64,000 bases of DNA from Pseudomonadota bacterium. GTDB taxonomy: Bacteria > Desulfobacterota > Desulfobulbia > Desulfobulbales > Desulfocapsaceae. This document shows, in pieces, positions 30,043 to 37,642 of this stretch. The translations under genes and the position numbers were made by a program. Below the pieces are notes generated by a model that searched no databases, was not told where the DNA came from, and saw only the letters and a list, made by a program, of their open reading frames with translations. How positions within the stretch are numbered: the stretch's first letter is position 1; each line of letters begins with the position of its first letter. The stretch lies in the NCBI GenBank assembly GCA_023412495.1, contig JAEYNP010000114.1, forward strand, positions 1-64,000, read 5' to 3'.

Positions 30043-30139
30043 GGTTGGAACAGCGGCTAGTTCGGATTTCCCATGAATACTGATTTGGTTGCCCAGAACT
30101 GGTTTGCGATGCAATGGGTTGAACTCACTTCTTTTCTCT

Positions 30140-30227
30140 GATGGACTCGTAAAAAGTCCGATCTACGACTCGTATATCGAACTTTTTCTCCATCTCCACG
30201 GGTTGGAGCACTTTTTACGACTTTATC
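30140..30227. repeat. Dispersed repeat family A, copy 3 (short form)
   Basis: An 88-base copy with both arms (GATGGACTCGTAAAAAGTCC at the left, GCACTTTTTACGACTTTATC at the right) and the shared core CTCGTATATCGAACTTTTTC. It lacks the internal dyad of copy 2. It lies between recO and the RodZ-like gene, both leftward. Confidence 0.9.
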
Positions 30228-30300
30228 ATCTCTGAATAGATACAAAATGTTTCACGTAGAGTCCCGAAAGAGTTCTCTGAAGGTCTCCCGAAGAAATCGT

Positions 30301-31011
30301 TCACCTTTCTTGTGAAAGAGCTTTCATTGCGGCGGGTCGTCGATCACCAGTTGTGCCAATCCGATTTTCTCCGAGAGCATCCGGAGCTTCCGTAAAATTT
30401 TCAGGTCGAGTGGTAGCGGCAGTCACCGGCGAGGGCGAGAACAGGCTGAGGGGATCCGATTTTCTTGATATCTCGGACATTTCGGTCGTGCCGGGAATAT
30501 CCTGCTCTGGCTCGTCGCTGTGCACCTGTTCCTGTCGCTGCGGGTCTTCCAGGCTCCTCAGTTTTTCGCTGAGGTAGGAGGCGGGATTCCAGCCGAAATA
30601 CCAGCAGAGAAAGGCGCCGAACAGCAGGAAGATGAAGATTATCAAACCGATAGAAGAAGATGGTGGGGAAGTGGGACGTTCGGCAAGACTTGCCATGTTC
30701 TGGGCCAATCGGTTGGGAGGAGGGGTCGGACGGGCCGCGGTCTTTGGTGACTCTCTCCTCTCTCGGCCATACATTTCCAGTACTTCGCCCGGATCAAGAG
30801 CAAGCATTCTGGCATACATGCTGTAATATCCCCGGGCATATACCTCCGCAGGCAGGGAGGCAAGATCCCCGTCTTCCATCGCCAGGAGGTGCTTCGGGGA
30901 AATCTTCGTTTCCTCGGCCACCGTCTCCAATTCCAGACCGCGTTTCATGCGTGTTTCGCGGAGGATTTCACCGACGGTGGAGCTTTCTGAATCGGCAGCG
31001 TAAAAGGTCAT
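30301..31011 (-). CDS. RodZ-like protein: cytoplasmic helix-turn-helix plus one membrane helix
   Basis: The 236-aa protein has an N-terminal HTH_25-type domain (VGEILRETRMKRGLELETVA, then EETKISPKHLLAMEDGD, about 13-50; YARGYYSMYARMLALDP to about 75), a Pro-rich linker, one transmembrane helix (about 122-142), and a low-complexity outer tail rich in Ser, Pro and Glu. This is the plan of RodZ, which links MreB filaments to the elongation machinery. The usual C-terminal beta-domain of RodZ is absent or unrecognisable, so the chain is short for the family. No mreB or ispG is beside it. Confidence 0.75.
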   Translation of the reverse strand: MTFYAADSESSTVGEILRETRMKRGLELETVAEETKISPKHLLAMEDGDLASLPAEVYARGYYSMYARMLALDPGEVLEMYGRERRESPKTAARPTPPPNRLAQNMASLAERPTSPPSSSIGLIIFIFLLFGAFLCWYFGWNPASYLSEKLRSLEDPQRQEQVHSDEPEQDIPGTTEMSEISRKSDPLSLFSPSPVTAATTRPENFTEAPDALGENRIGTTGDRRPAAMKALSQER

Positions 31012-31042
31012 GCTTATATCCTGAACTGTCTGGTGGTGTTGC

Positions 31043-31124
31043 TAGGGGTCTGTCGGATTATGCCTTTCCCCCATCTCTCTTCGTATGCCTCGATCTGAGG
31101 AAAAATGGTCCGGACAGGCCCTAT
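31043..31124. repeat. Degenerate copy of family C element
   Basis: The left end TAGGGGTCTGTCGGATTATG (31043 on) matches the terminal repeat of the element at 20627. The right end, read in complement, is TAGGGCCTGTCCGGAC, a weaker inverted match. As with copy 1, the right end touches the stop codon of a leftward gene (the SurA-like gene, 31121-31123). Confidence 0.5.
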
Positions 31125-32128
31125 AACTTTTGAATGAAGGCATCCTCTTTCAGTTTTCTTACCCACTCCGCATAGGCTGCTTTCATTTTTTCATCGTAGA
31201 GTTTTTCCCTGATTTCCTCCTTCACTGCTTCGAAAGAAGCGGAAGAGGCCGTTTCTTTCTCTTTGCCTGAAAGAACTTTGTAAAATTGGAAGCTGTCGGC
31301 CGTCTCTATAATATCGGTCAATTCCCCTGGTTCTAAAACGGAAATCGCTTCTCGCATGGCCGGAGCCATGTCCTCGAGACCCATGACACCGATATCGCCG
31401 CCGTCGCTTGCCGATGGCAGATCGGAGAATTCTTTGGCAAGAGCCTTGAAATCTTTGCCGCTGCGAACCTGGGCGAGGATTCGCTCCGCCTTTTTTCTGG
31501 CCTCCTTCTTGGCCGCCTCGTCAGGAGAATCGGTCTTCCAGGTAACACCCATCTGCAGCAGGTAGTAACTTCCCTTCTCCTGGTTTGCGGAATAGTGCTC
31601 ATTGAAATAGCTCTTCAACATCTCTTCGGTGATCACTACCTTTGCCCGAACATCGTAACTGACCAGCTTGCTTTGCAAGATTTGATCTCTCAACTGTTTA
31701 CGGTAGAGGTCTTCCGTGAGCCCCGAGGCTGCGAGTTTTTCCCGGAATTGAGCGGGATCGAGGTTGAGGCGGTTCCGGGTATTTTCGTAGGCTGTAGTTA
31801 TTTCTTCTTCCGTAACGGTGGTGTTGGTCTGCCTTGCCTTCTGGTTGATAAGTCGGCGGTCGATCATGGAATCGAGGATCTCTTGCTTTGCTTCTTCCAA
31901 GGACTCGGTCAGATTCTTCCCCGAGTACTCTTTGGCAAGGGATTTATAGGCCCTGGTGGCTTCTTCTTCGACCTCCGATAGGGTGATGATCTCGTCATTT
32001 ACCACGGCGACGACCCTGTCGACCAGTTCAGCGCCTCCCGAACCGGGAAACAACTGGATGCATAGGACTACTATGAGCATCTGCCGGAAGAGATGCCGGG
32101 GGATCAACAGCAAAAAGGGAACTTTCAT
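31121..32128 (-). CDS. SurA-like periplasmic peptidyl-prolyl isomerase/chaperone
   Basis: The 335-aa exported protein has an N-terminal hydrophobic segment (about 5-33), a SurA N-domain (ELVDRVVAVVNDEIITLSEV..., about 34-180) and a single parvulin-type rotamase domain (YYLLQMGVTWKTDS..., with ILAQVRSGKDFKALAKEFSD and GGDIGVMGLEDMAPAM, about 187-285). SurA helps outer-membrane proteins fold; E. coli SurA has two parvulin domains, so this is a shorter relative. It is a single gene, divergent from the thioredoxin-like gene. The lptD gene in the same window encodes a known type of SurA client. Confidence 0.88.
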   Translation of the reverse strand: MKVPFLLLIPRHLFRQMLIVVLCIQLFPGSGGAELVDRVVAVVNDEIITLSEVEEEATRAYKSLAKEYSGKNLTESLEEAKQEILDSMIDRRLINQKARQTNTTVTEEEITTAYENTRNRLNLDPAQFREKLAASGLTEDLYRKQLRDQILQSKLVSYDVRAKVVITEEMLKSYFNEHYSANQEKGSYYLLQMGVTWKTDSPDEAAKKEARKKAERILAQVRSGKDFKALAKEFSDLPSASDGGDIGVMGLEDMAPAMREAISVLEPGELTDIIETADSFQFYKVLSGKEKETASSASFEAVKEEIREKLYDEKMKAAYAEWVRKLKEDAFIQKL

Positions 32129-32258
32129 CGGAATCCTGGCAATTTTAAGATCAGAGAACTGTCATTGGATGACCGGGGCGACAATGACCGCATATAATAG
32201 CCTCCGGTCATGGCAGAAGGCAATCAATATATGCATTTTCCTCCCGACTGCGTGGCGG

Positions 32259-32301
32259 TTGACTTTCAAGGATAGTGGAATATACTCTCGCGAGAGTATA
32301 T
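32259..32301 (+). promoter_or_regulatory. Promoter overlapping a perfect 22-bp palindrome
   Basis: TTGACT (32259-32264) and TATACT (32281-32286) are 16 bases apart, a strong sigma-70 pair. A perfect 22-base palindrome (32280-32301, half-site ATATACTCTCG) covers the -10 and the expected start point. A dimeric regulator bound there would block polymerase. The thioredoxin-like gene starts at 32343. Confidence 0.65.
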
Positions 32302-32342
32302 CATAGAAGCATCATTATTGAAATCTTCCCCGGAGCCGCCAT

Positions 32343-32843
32343 ATGAAAATACCTGGACATCTTTTCAAAACCATACTTGTGCTTGCCGTGTTGGTGTCAG
32401 CCGCTCTCTACGCGGCTCAAAGCCGGGCAGCTACCAAGATGCCTTCCTTTGCCCTGCAGGATGTCCGGGACGGAAAGATAGTCGATTCAGATTCGTTGAA
32501 AGGCAAGGTCCTCTTGCTGACATTTTTTGCGACATGGTGTCCGCCGTGTCTTGAAGAGGTGCCTGTTCTGGTAAAATTGCACAAGGAAATGGAAGGGGCC
32601 GGTTTTTCGGTGATCGGCATGTCGGTCGATCAGCAGGACCCGGCCGCCATCGCCAAGTTCGTTGAAAAGAAAGCGATCAATTATCCCGTTCTTCTGGCCG
32701 AATCGAAAACCACCCTGGACTTCGGCGGCATCTATGGCATTCCCGTGGCCTTTCTGGTCAATAAGGCAGGAAATGTCGTAAAAAAATACAGTGGTTATGT
32801 AGACCACGCCATTCTCGAAAAGGATATCCGCGGTCTTCTCTGA
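32343..32843 (+). CDS. Exported TlpA/ResA-type thiol-disulfide oxidoreductase
   Basis: 166 aa with a signal peptide or anchor (HLFKTILVLAVLVSAALYAAQSRA). The thioredoxin fold has the active-site pair in FFATWCPPCLEE (about 62-65), the cis-proline in GIPVAFLVN (about 140), and the SVDQQDP turn of the TlpA family. Such proteins reduce periplasmic disulfides, for instance apocytochrome c. The ccsA gene (34916) and the CcdA-like gene (4386) would supply the rest of a system II cytochrome assembly route, though they are not in one operon. Expression is probably controlled at the palindromic promoter just upstream. Confidence 0.9.
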   Translation: MKIPGHLFKTILVLAVLVSAALYAAQSRAATKMPSFALQDVRDGKIVDSDSLKGKVLLLTFFATWCPPCLEEVPVLVKLHKEMEGAGFSVIGMSVDQQDPAAIAKFVEKKAINYPVLLAESKTTLDFGGIYGIPVAFLVNKAGNVVKKYSGYVDHAILEKDIRGLL

Positions 32844-32859
32844 AGCGATCGATCCGGGG

Positions 32860-32888
32860 TTGCATTTAACCTCAAAGTAAAATACAAT
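32860..32888 (+). promoter_or_regulatory. Promoter of the small exported protein gene
   Basis: TTGCAT (32860-32865) and TACAAT (32883-32888) are 17 bases apart, about 85 bases before the start codon. A second TACAAT lies at 32923-32928. Confidence 0.5.
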
Positions 32889-32974
32889 GGGTTAGTTTGG
32901 TAATTACATCAAGCAGTTGTGATACAATGTAGGAGTTCGACTCCATCAACCCACAGAAAAAAAGGAGAAATGCA

Positions 32975-33181
32975 ATGAACAAGAAGATTGCGGCTTGTGT
33001 GGTGGCGAGTGCTTTTGCGCTGGGTATTGCGGGATTCGGTTACGCCGCCAAGGTCGATTGCGAAGTAACCGCCGTGGAAGGTGAAAAGGTCACCATGACC
33101 TGCAAGGACGCAGGCAAGCTGGCTCCTGGTGAAAAGGTCAAGGTAGCGACAGCCAAGAAAGGTGCAGTTGAGGGTTGTTGA
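32975..33181 (+). CDS. Tiny exported protein, function unknown
   Basis: A 68-aa product with a clear signal peptide cut after FGYA (about residue 24). The roughly 44-residue mature protein is Lys/Val-rich (AKVDCEVTAVEGEKVTMTCKDA) and has three cysteines, one of them the last residue. AGGAG precedes the ATG. It has its own promoter candidate and an intrinsic terminator, so it is a self-contained and probably well-expressed unit. I do not recognise the family. A metal- or thiol-related periplasmic role is possible but only suggested by the cysteines. Confidence 0.75.
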   Translation: MNKKIAACVVASAFALGIAGFGYAAKVDCEVTAVEGEKVTMTCKDAGKLAPGEKVKVATAKKGAVEGC

Positions 33182-33213
33182 TTGACATAGGATTCTTTTT
33201 TCAGTATTTTTCG

Positions 33214-33252
33214 AGGGTCAGTCGATCGTTCGGATCGGCTGGCCCTTTTTTT
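33214..33252 (+). terminator. Intrinsic terminator of the tiny exported protein gene
   Basis: GGGTCAGTCGATC pairs with GATCGGCTGGCCC (one or two G-T pairs), followed immediately by an eight-base T-run. Confidence 0.9.
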
Positions 33253-33447
33253 TGGAAGGGAGAGTGTGTTTTCCCCTGCCTGGGAGTACAGGATTTTTGC
33301 AATTGTTCCGCTGCCTGATATAATTCAGCAAAAAGATTGGTACGTATTACGCCACTTCTGTTTCTCTCGCCGGTTATCACCCCCCTTTGCAACTCATGTG
33401 TTTTAATCTTATTTGATGAGCTTTGGGCTCATGTGGATCAGTACTAC

Positions 33448-34152
33448 ATGGATATTCGCAAACTTCCCGAACGGGAACGGCAGATTTACAACCGCATCCG
33501 CGCACAATACAGCTTGACCTTCGATCGCCTGAGAGTCGGGCAAAAGGATCTGAGGCTTTTGAAAATTGCCGATCTTGCGGAATTCCTGGGTGATAAAGAC
33601 CCTTTTGCCAATGTCTCGGAGTTTCCTTTTTGGGTTCGCCTGTGGGATGCGGCGATGATTCTCGCCTATGTGCTCGGCAGTCAGAAGGATGTCGCGGGGA
33701 AGAAGCTGCTGGAACTCGGCGCCGGTCTCGGAGCGCCGGGTCTTGCCGCCGCCGCCGCCGGATACGAGGTCACCATCAGCGATTACGAAGATATAATTAT
33801 GGACTTCCAGCGGGTAAGTGCGGCCGCCTCCGGACTGGAAGGCATCGAGTTTATCCACCTCGACTGGCTGAATCCGCCGGACCTGGCTCCTTTCGATGTG
33901 GTGGTCGGGGCCGAGATACTCTTCCGCGAGACATTCTTCCAGCCGCTCTTGTCTCTATTCAAGCGGTATCTGAAAGGGGACGGCATGATTATTCTTGCCC
34001 ATGATGCGACCCGGCAGAGCCTCGCCAAGTTCTTGAAACTTGCTCAGAACGATTTCGAGATTTCCTTGAAAAAGCAGACGCTCACGCGGGATGGCAAAGA
34101 GAGAACCATTATCATCAACAGGCTGCGCCATAAAAAATTGCCTCAAAAATAA
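33448..34152 (+). CDS. SAM-dependent methyltransferase, METTL21/lysine-methyltransferase-like
   Basis: A soluble class I methyltransferase, 234 aa from the ATG at 33448. The SAM motif I is KKLLELGAGLGAPGLAAAAAG (about residues 88-107), followed by VTISDYEDIIMDF and DVVVGAEILFRETFFQPLL. A leading PFWVRLWDAAMILAYVL segment resembles the pre-motif of METTL21-type protein methyltransferases. The start is uncertain: the frame is open to 33337 and no good ribosome-binding site is visible. The siroheme gene follows 14 bases downstream, so this may be the first gene of the heme cluster. The substrate is unknown. Confidence 0.8.
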   Translation: MDIRKLPERERQIYNRIRAQYSLTFDRLRVGQKDLRLLKIADLAEFLGDKDPFANVSEFPFWVRLWDAAMILAYVLGSQKDVAGKKLLELGAGLGAPGLAAAAAGYEVTISDYEDIIMDFQRVSAAASGLEGIEFIHLDWLNPPDLAPFDVVVGAEILFRETFFQPLLSLFKRYLKGDGMIILAHDATRQSLAKFLKLAQNDFEISLKKQTLTRDGKERTIIINRLRHKKLPQK

Positions 34153-34166
34153 TTACGCCGACCATC

Positions 34167-34859
34167 ATGTCTTATTATCCCATCAACATACGCATCGCCG
34201 ACCGGTTGTGTCTGGTGATAGGCGGCGGGCCCGTGGCGCTGCGGAAGGTCAAGGGGCTGCTGCAGGGCGGGGCCCGCGTCCGGGTAATCAGTCCGGAAGT
34301 GGAGCCGGAGCTGCGCCGATTGAGCGAGTTGCAGGAGATAGAGTGGTTGGCGCGGGAATATGTCGAAGGAGACCTGGGGAGCGCCTTTCTCGCCTTCGCG
34401 GTCACAGATAACCGCTCGGTGCAGGATATGATCGTGAGAGAGGCGGAAAGATCAGGGATCCTCCTGAACAGCGCCGACGATCCGCAGCGGAGCGACTTTC
34501 ATGTTCCAGCCCATTTCCGGCGCGGCAAGATGCTGATCACGGTCTCCACAGGCGGTGGCAGCCCCGCCCTGGCGAAACGAATCAGGGAACAGCTGGAAGA
34601 CAATATTGTGCCGGAATACGAGGCGGTTGTGGATCTGCTCTCGCTGATCAGACAACAGGTGGTCGGCAGGAACGATGATTCCGCCAACCACGCCGAGCTG
34701 TTTCGCCGGCTGCTGCACGCGGGTGTCGTCGATTTGCTCCTCGAGGCCAAATGGTTTGAACTGCAGATGCTGCTGTTGCGTGAGCTGCCTGAGGATATCG
34801 ATGCGGTGGACTTGATGCGGCAATTTCTGGAGAAGCATGACAAGACCGGATTAGGATAG
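34167..34859 (+). CDS. Precorrin-2 dehydrogenase/sirohydrochlorin ferrochelatase (CysG N-domain/Met8 type)
   Basis: The 230-aa product oxidises precorrin-2 with NAD and may insert iron to give sirohaem. The N-terminal NAD fold reads LCLVIGGGPVALRKVKGLL (about 14-32). The family region LLNSADDPQRSDFHVPAHFRRG contains the conserved catalytic Asp (about 104). TVSTGGGSPALAKRIREQLE follows. The uroporphyrinogen methyltransferase half of CysG is absent. Sirohaem is the cofactor of dissimilatory sulfite reductase, so the gene suits the organism. It leads into ccsA and hemA on the same strand. Confidence 0.93.
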   Translation: MSYYPINIRIADRLCLVIGGGPVALRKVKGLLQGGARVRVISPEVEPELRRLSELQEIEWLAREYVEGDLGSAFLAFAVTDNRSVQDMIVREAERSGILLNSADDPQRSDFHVPAHFRRGKMLITVSTGGGSPALAKRIREQLEDNIVPEYEAVVDLLSLIRQQVVGRNDDSANHAELFRRLLHAGVVDLLLEAKWFELQMLLLRELPEDIDAVDLMRQFLEKHDKTGLG

Positions 34860-34915
34860 TTGTTGCAGCGTTCTTCTTGTTTGTTAACGGAATACAAAAT
34901 TTTCGGATACCCGTC

Positions 34916-35743
34916 ATGGAAGGAATAAATACACTCCTCTTCTCGGCCGTGCTTGGGGCAACCTTCCTGGCGGCAGCGGCATATGTGGTTTTTTTTGTGA
35001 ATCAGGGCAAGGAAATACGTAAAGCTGCCCGATCCATCTTTCTCATCTCGGGAATCCTGCAGACCGCGTACATCGTGTTGCGTTACGTTCAGGCCGGCCA
35101 TACCCCCATCACATCGCAGCATGAAGCGGTAGTATTTTTCGCCTGGGCCACCACCTGGGCCTACCTCTCCTTTCGGTGGCGTTATACGGTCAAGAATTTC
35201 GGCACCTTCGTTTCGATCAATGTCTTGGCCTTGCTGCTTATATCAGCCTTGTCGTCTCGGGAAGTAGCCCCGTTGCTGCCGGCCCTGAAGAGCGCCTGGC
35301 TGCCGATTCATGGCGGTGTGTCGCTCATTGCCTACGGCTTTTTGTCCCTGGCCTTCTGCGGAGGCCTCATGTATCTACTGCTCGAGAGAGAGCTGAAACG
35401 AAAACGGTTTGGTTATATTTTCGAGCGATTTCCATCCCTTGATTCGCTCGATCAATTGAACAGCCATTGTCTGACCGCCGGTTTCGTCTTTTTGACCCTC
35501 GGCATCGTCACCGGTTCGATCTGGGCACGACAGGCCTGGGGGGCGTACTGGCAGTGGGACCCGAAAGAAACCTGGTCGCTGATTACCTGGTTCTTGTATC
35601 TCGTCCAGCTTCACCAGCGATTCACGGTCGGCTGGCGCGGCAAGAAGGCGGCGGTGATGGCCGTCATAGGTTTCGGATCAGTCGTCTTCACCCTGTGGGG
35701 CGTGACCTACCTGTTGGGAGGAATTCACAGTTATGCCGGATGA
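34916..35743 (+). CDS. ccsA: CcsA/ResC-type cytochrome c assembly membrane protein
   Basis: A 275-aa protein with eight or so transmembrane segments. The haem-handling tryptophan-rich motif WGAYWQWDPKETWSLITWFLYL (about 205-226) is characteristic. The family exports and presents haem for covalent attachment to c-type cytochromes in system II, and the same fold occurs next to hemA as HemX. I chose ATG 34916; the frame is open 39 bases further upstream. It overlaps hemA by 11 bases. A CcsB/ResB partner is not in the window, so a HemX-like role supporting HemA is the alternative. Confidence 0.88.
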   Translation: MEGINTLLFSAVLGATFLAAAAYVVFFVNQGKEIRKAARSIFLISGILQTAYIVLRYVQAGHTPITSQHEAVVFFAWATTWAYLSFRWRYTVKNFGTFVSINVLALLLISALSSREVAPLLPALKSAWLPIHGGVSLIAYGFLSLAFCGGLMYLLLERELKRKRFGYIFERFPSLDSLDQLNSHCLTAGFVFLTLGIVTGSIWARQAWGAYWQWDPKETWSLITWFLYLVQLHQRFTVGWRGKKAAVMAVIGFGSVVFTLWGVTYLLGGIHSYAG

Positions 35744-37022
35744 GAAGATCCTCTTGCTGGGAGTGAACCACAAAACCACTCCGGTCGAGATTCGGGAAAA
35801 GATAGCCTTGACGAACGGCTACCAGGAGCCGCTCGCGGCGCTCAAGAATTTCGCAGGACTGCGCGAGTGTTATCTCCTTTCCACCTGCAACAGGGTGGAA
35901 CTCCTGCTCGTCGCCGAACCGGAAATCTCCATTGAAGAGGATATTTTTCAATTCCTGTTCAGCGGCCGGGTCGACAGCGAGGAGTGGCGTCGGTACCTCT
36001 ATGTTTTTTCCGGGCAGGCGGCGGTCCGGCATCTCTTCATGGTCGCGTCCAGCCTCGATTCGATGGTGGTGGGCGAGGCCCAGATTCTCGGCCAGTTGAA
36101 AGAAGCCTATCGGCATGCCGCCAAGTTGGGATGTACCGGTCCGTTCCTCAATAAGCTGCTGCATAAATCCTTTTCCGTTGCCAAACGGGTACGCACGGAG
36201 ACGGCCATCGGTTCCTCCGCCGTCTCGATCAGCTATGCCGCCGTTCAGCTGGCCAAGAAGATATTCGGCAATCTCAAGGGTAAAAAGGTCCTGCTGGTGG
36301 GCGCCGGGGAAATGGCCGAGCTTGCAGCCGAACATCTGGTCGGGCAAGGGGTCGGCGAGGTGGTTGTTGCCAATCGAACGCTTGCCCGCGCGGTTGATCT
36401 GGCCAAGCGTTTCAGGGGCCGTGCCGTTTCCATCCAAGAGCTGGTGCAGCAACTCGAACATGTCGATATCATAATCAGTTCGACCGGGGCAACCGATGTC
36501 ATTCTCGCAAAGGATCAGGTCAGGCCGGTGATGCGGGCCCGCATGAACAGACCTCTCTTTTTTATCGATATCGCCGTTCCACGGGACCTCGATCCCCGGC
36601 TTATCGAGATCGACAATGTGTATCTCTACGATATCGACGATCTCAACAATGTCGTGGAAATCAATAGGGCTGACCGCGATCGCGAAGCGGTGAAGGCGGC
36701 ACGTATCGTCGAAGAGGAAGCGCTCAAGTTCCAGAAATGGTACCAAGGAGCGGCAGTTACACCGACCATTGTCGCCCTGAAAGACAAACTCGAAGAGATC
36801 GGGCGGGGCGAGTTGGACAGGACGTTGGCCAAAATGCCGCAACTTGGTGAAATCGAAAGAAAAAATGTGGAGAAGATGATTGCCGCAATCATCGCCAAGA
36901 TCCTTCACGATCCGCTCACGTACCTGAAGGGCGAATCGTGCGCCGGGCGTGACAACAGCGACCTCAAGATCACTCTTGTCAGGGAGCTTTTTGGCTTGAG
37001 CAATGGAGACAGTGAGCGATAA
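35733..37022 (+). CDS. hemA: Glutamyl-tRNA reductase
   Basis: First step of the C5 tetrapyrrole route: reduces glutamyl-tRNA to glutamate-1-semialdehyde. 429 aa. The catalytic Cys is in LLSTCNRVELL (about residue 52), followed by the family signature HLFMVASSLDSMVVGEAQILGQLKEAY (about 99-125). The NADPH domain starts KKVLLVGAGEMAELAAEHL (about 186-204), and a helical dimerisation domain ends the chain. GGGAGGAA lies upstream. It overlaps ccsA upstream (11 bases) and the unknown gene downstream (20 bases). Confidence 0.98.
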   Translation: MPDEKILLLGVNHKTTPVEIREKIALTNGYQEPLAALKNFAGLRECYLLSTCNRVELLLVAEPEISIEEDIFQFLFSGRVDSEEWRRYLYVFSGQAAVRHLFMVASSLDSMVVGEAQILGQLKEAYRHAAKLGCTGPFLNKLLHKSFSVAKRVRTETAIGSSAVSISYAAVQLAKKIFGNLKGKKVLLVGAGEMAELAAEHLVGQGVGEVVVANRTLARAVDLAKRFRGRAVSIQELVQQLEHVDIIISSTGATDVILAKDQVRPVMRARMNRPLFFIDIAVPRDLDPRLIEIDNVYLYDIDDLNNVVEINRADRDREAVKAARIVEEEALKFQKWYQGAAVTPTIVALKDKLEEIGRGELDRTLAKMPQLGEIERKNVEKMIAAIIAKILHDPLTYLKGESCAGRDNSDLKITLVRELFGLSNGDSER

Positions 37023-37515
37023 GTTGGACGGGTTCCTGGAGGACGAGTGGTATATTGTCAGGAATTCCGGTGAGACGCCGGAGATTGCATTGCATTCCGC
37101 CCTCTATTATCTTACCGTATCCAAGGACGGTCCGGGGCTGAATCTGAGTGACGAGCAGATCGCCTGGCTGCGGCAGGCGGCGGTCGATCGATTTCACGAG
37201 ATAATCGTTCGCGATCTCCGGCACGCCAACTATGGGACATCCGAATACCGGGGCGTAGATCGGTCGATAATCAATTACCGGCGATTTTGCACCTTTTGCG
37301 ACCGACAGAAGATCAGCAAATCCATCCTGAGGGAATCGACCGCGGCAGCTCTTCTCAATTTTTTGGAAACTGAGGTGGCGGAGGTCGGTCAGCGACGAAG
37401 ACCCACCATCCTGACTTGTTCATACGGGACATTAAAATCCTTTGCGGCAGACCTTGGCATCGATACCGACTCCAGATTTCCGGAACTCGGCTCACTCTGT
37501 TTCTCTGCGAAGTAA
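37003..37515 (+). CDS. Unknown 170-aa protein coupled to hemA
   Basis: The start codon lies 20 bases inside the end of hemA, so translation is probably coupled. The protein is soluble and helical, with an acidic start (SDKLDGFLEDEWYIV), a central DLRHANYGTSEYRGVDRSI and two cysteines in RRFCTFCDRQK (about residues 104-107). I do not recognise the family. The position suggests a role tied to tetrapyrrole synthesis or its regulation, but that is guilt by association only. The CxxC could bind metal or haem, but the motif is not CxxCH. Confidence 0.7.
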   Translation: METVSDKLDGFLEDEWYIVRNSGETPEIALHSALYYLTVSKDGPGLNLSDEQIAWLRQAAVDRFHEIIVRDLRHANYGTSEYRGVDRSIINYRRFCTFCDRQKISKSILRESTAAALLNFLETEVAEVGQRRRPTILTCSYGTLKSFAADLGIDTDSRFPELGSLCFSAK

Positions 37516-37642
37516 GTGCCCTTTACTTTCCTCGAATTTTTCTTGATCGTGGATTTGTCTGGCCGTTCTGCTATTTCTTCATTACTATTCCATGAGTACG
37601 AAATCGTAATTCCAATTTTATTGATAACCTGAATATATCAAT

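Noticed and set aside
33176..33190. TGA directly after a Cys codon at the end of the tiny exported protein, as a second selenocysteine site
   Set aside because: Only two more sense codons follow before TAG, and the hairpin downstream is followed by a T-run, so it is a terminator, not a SECIS element.
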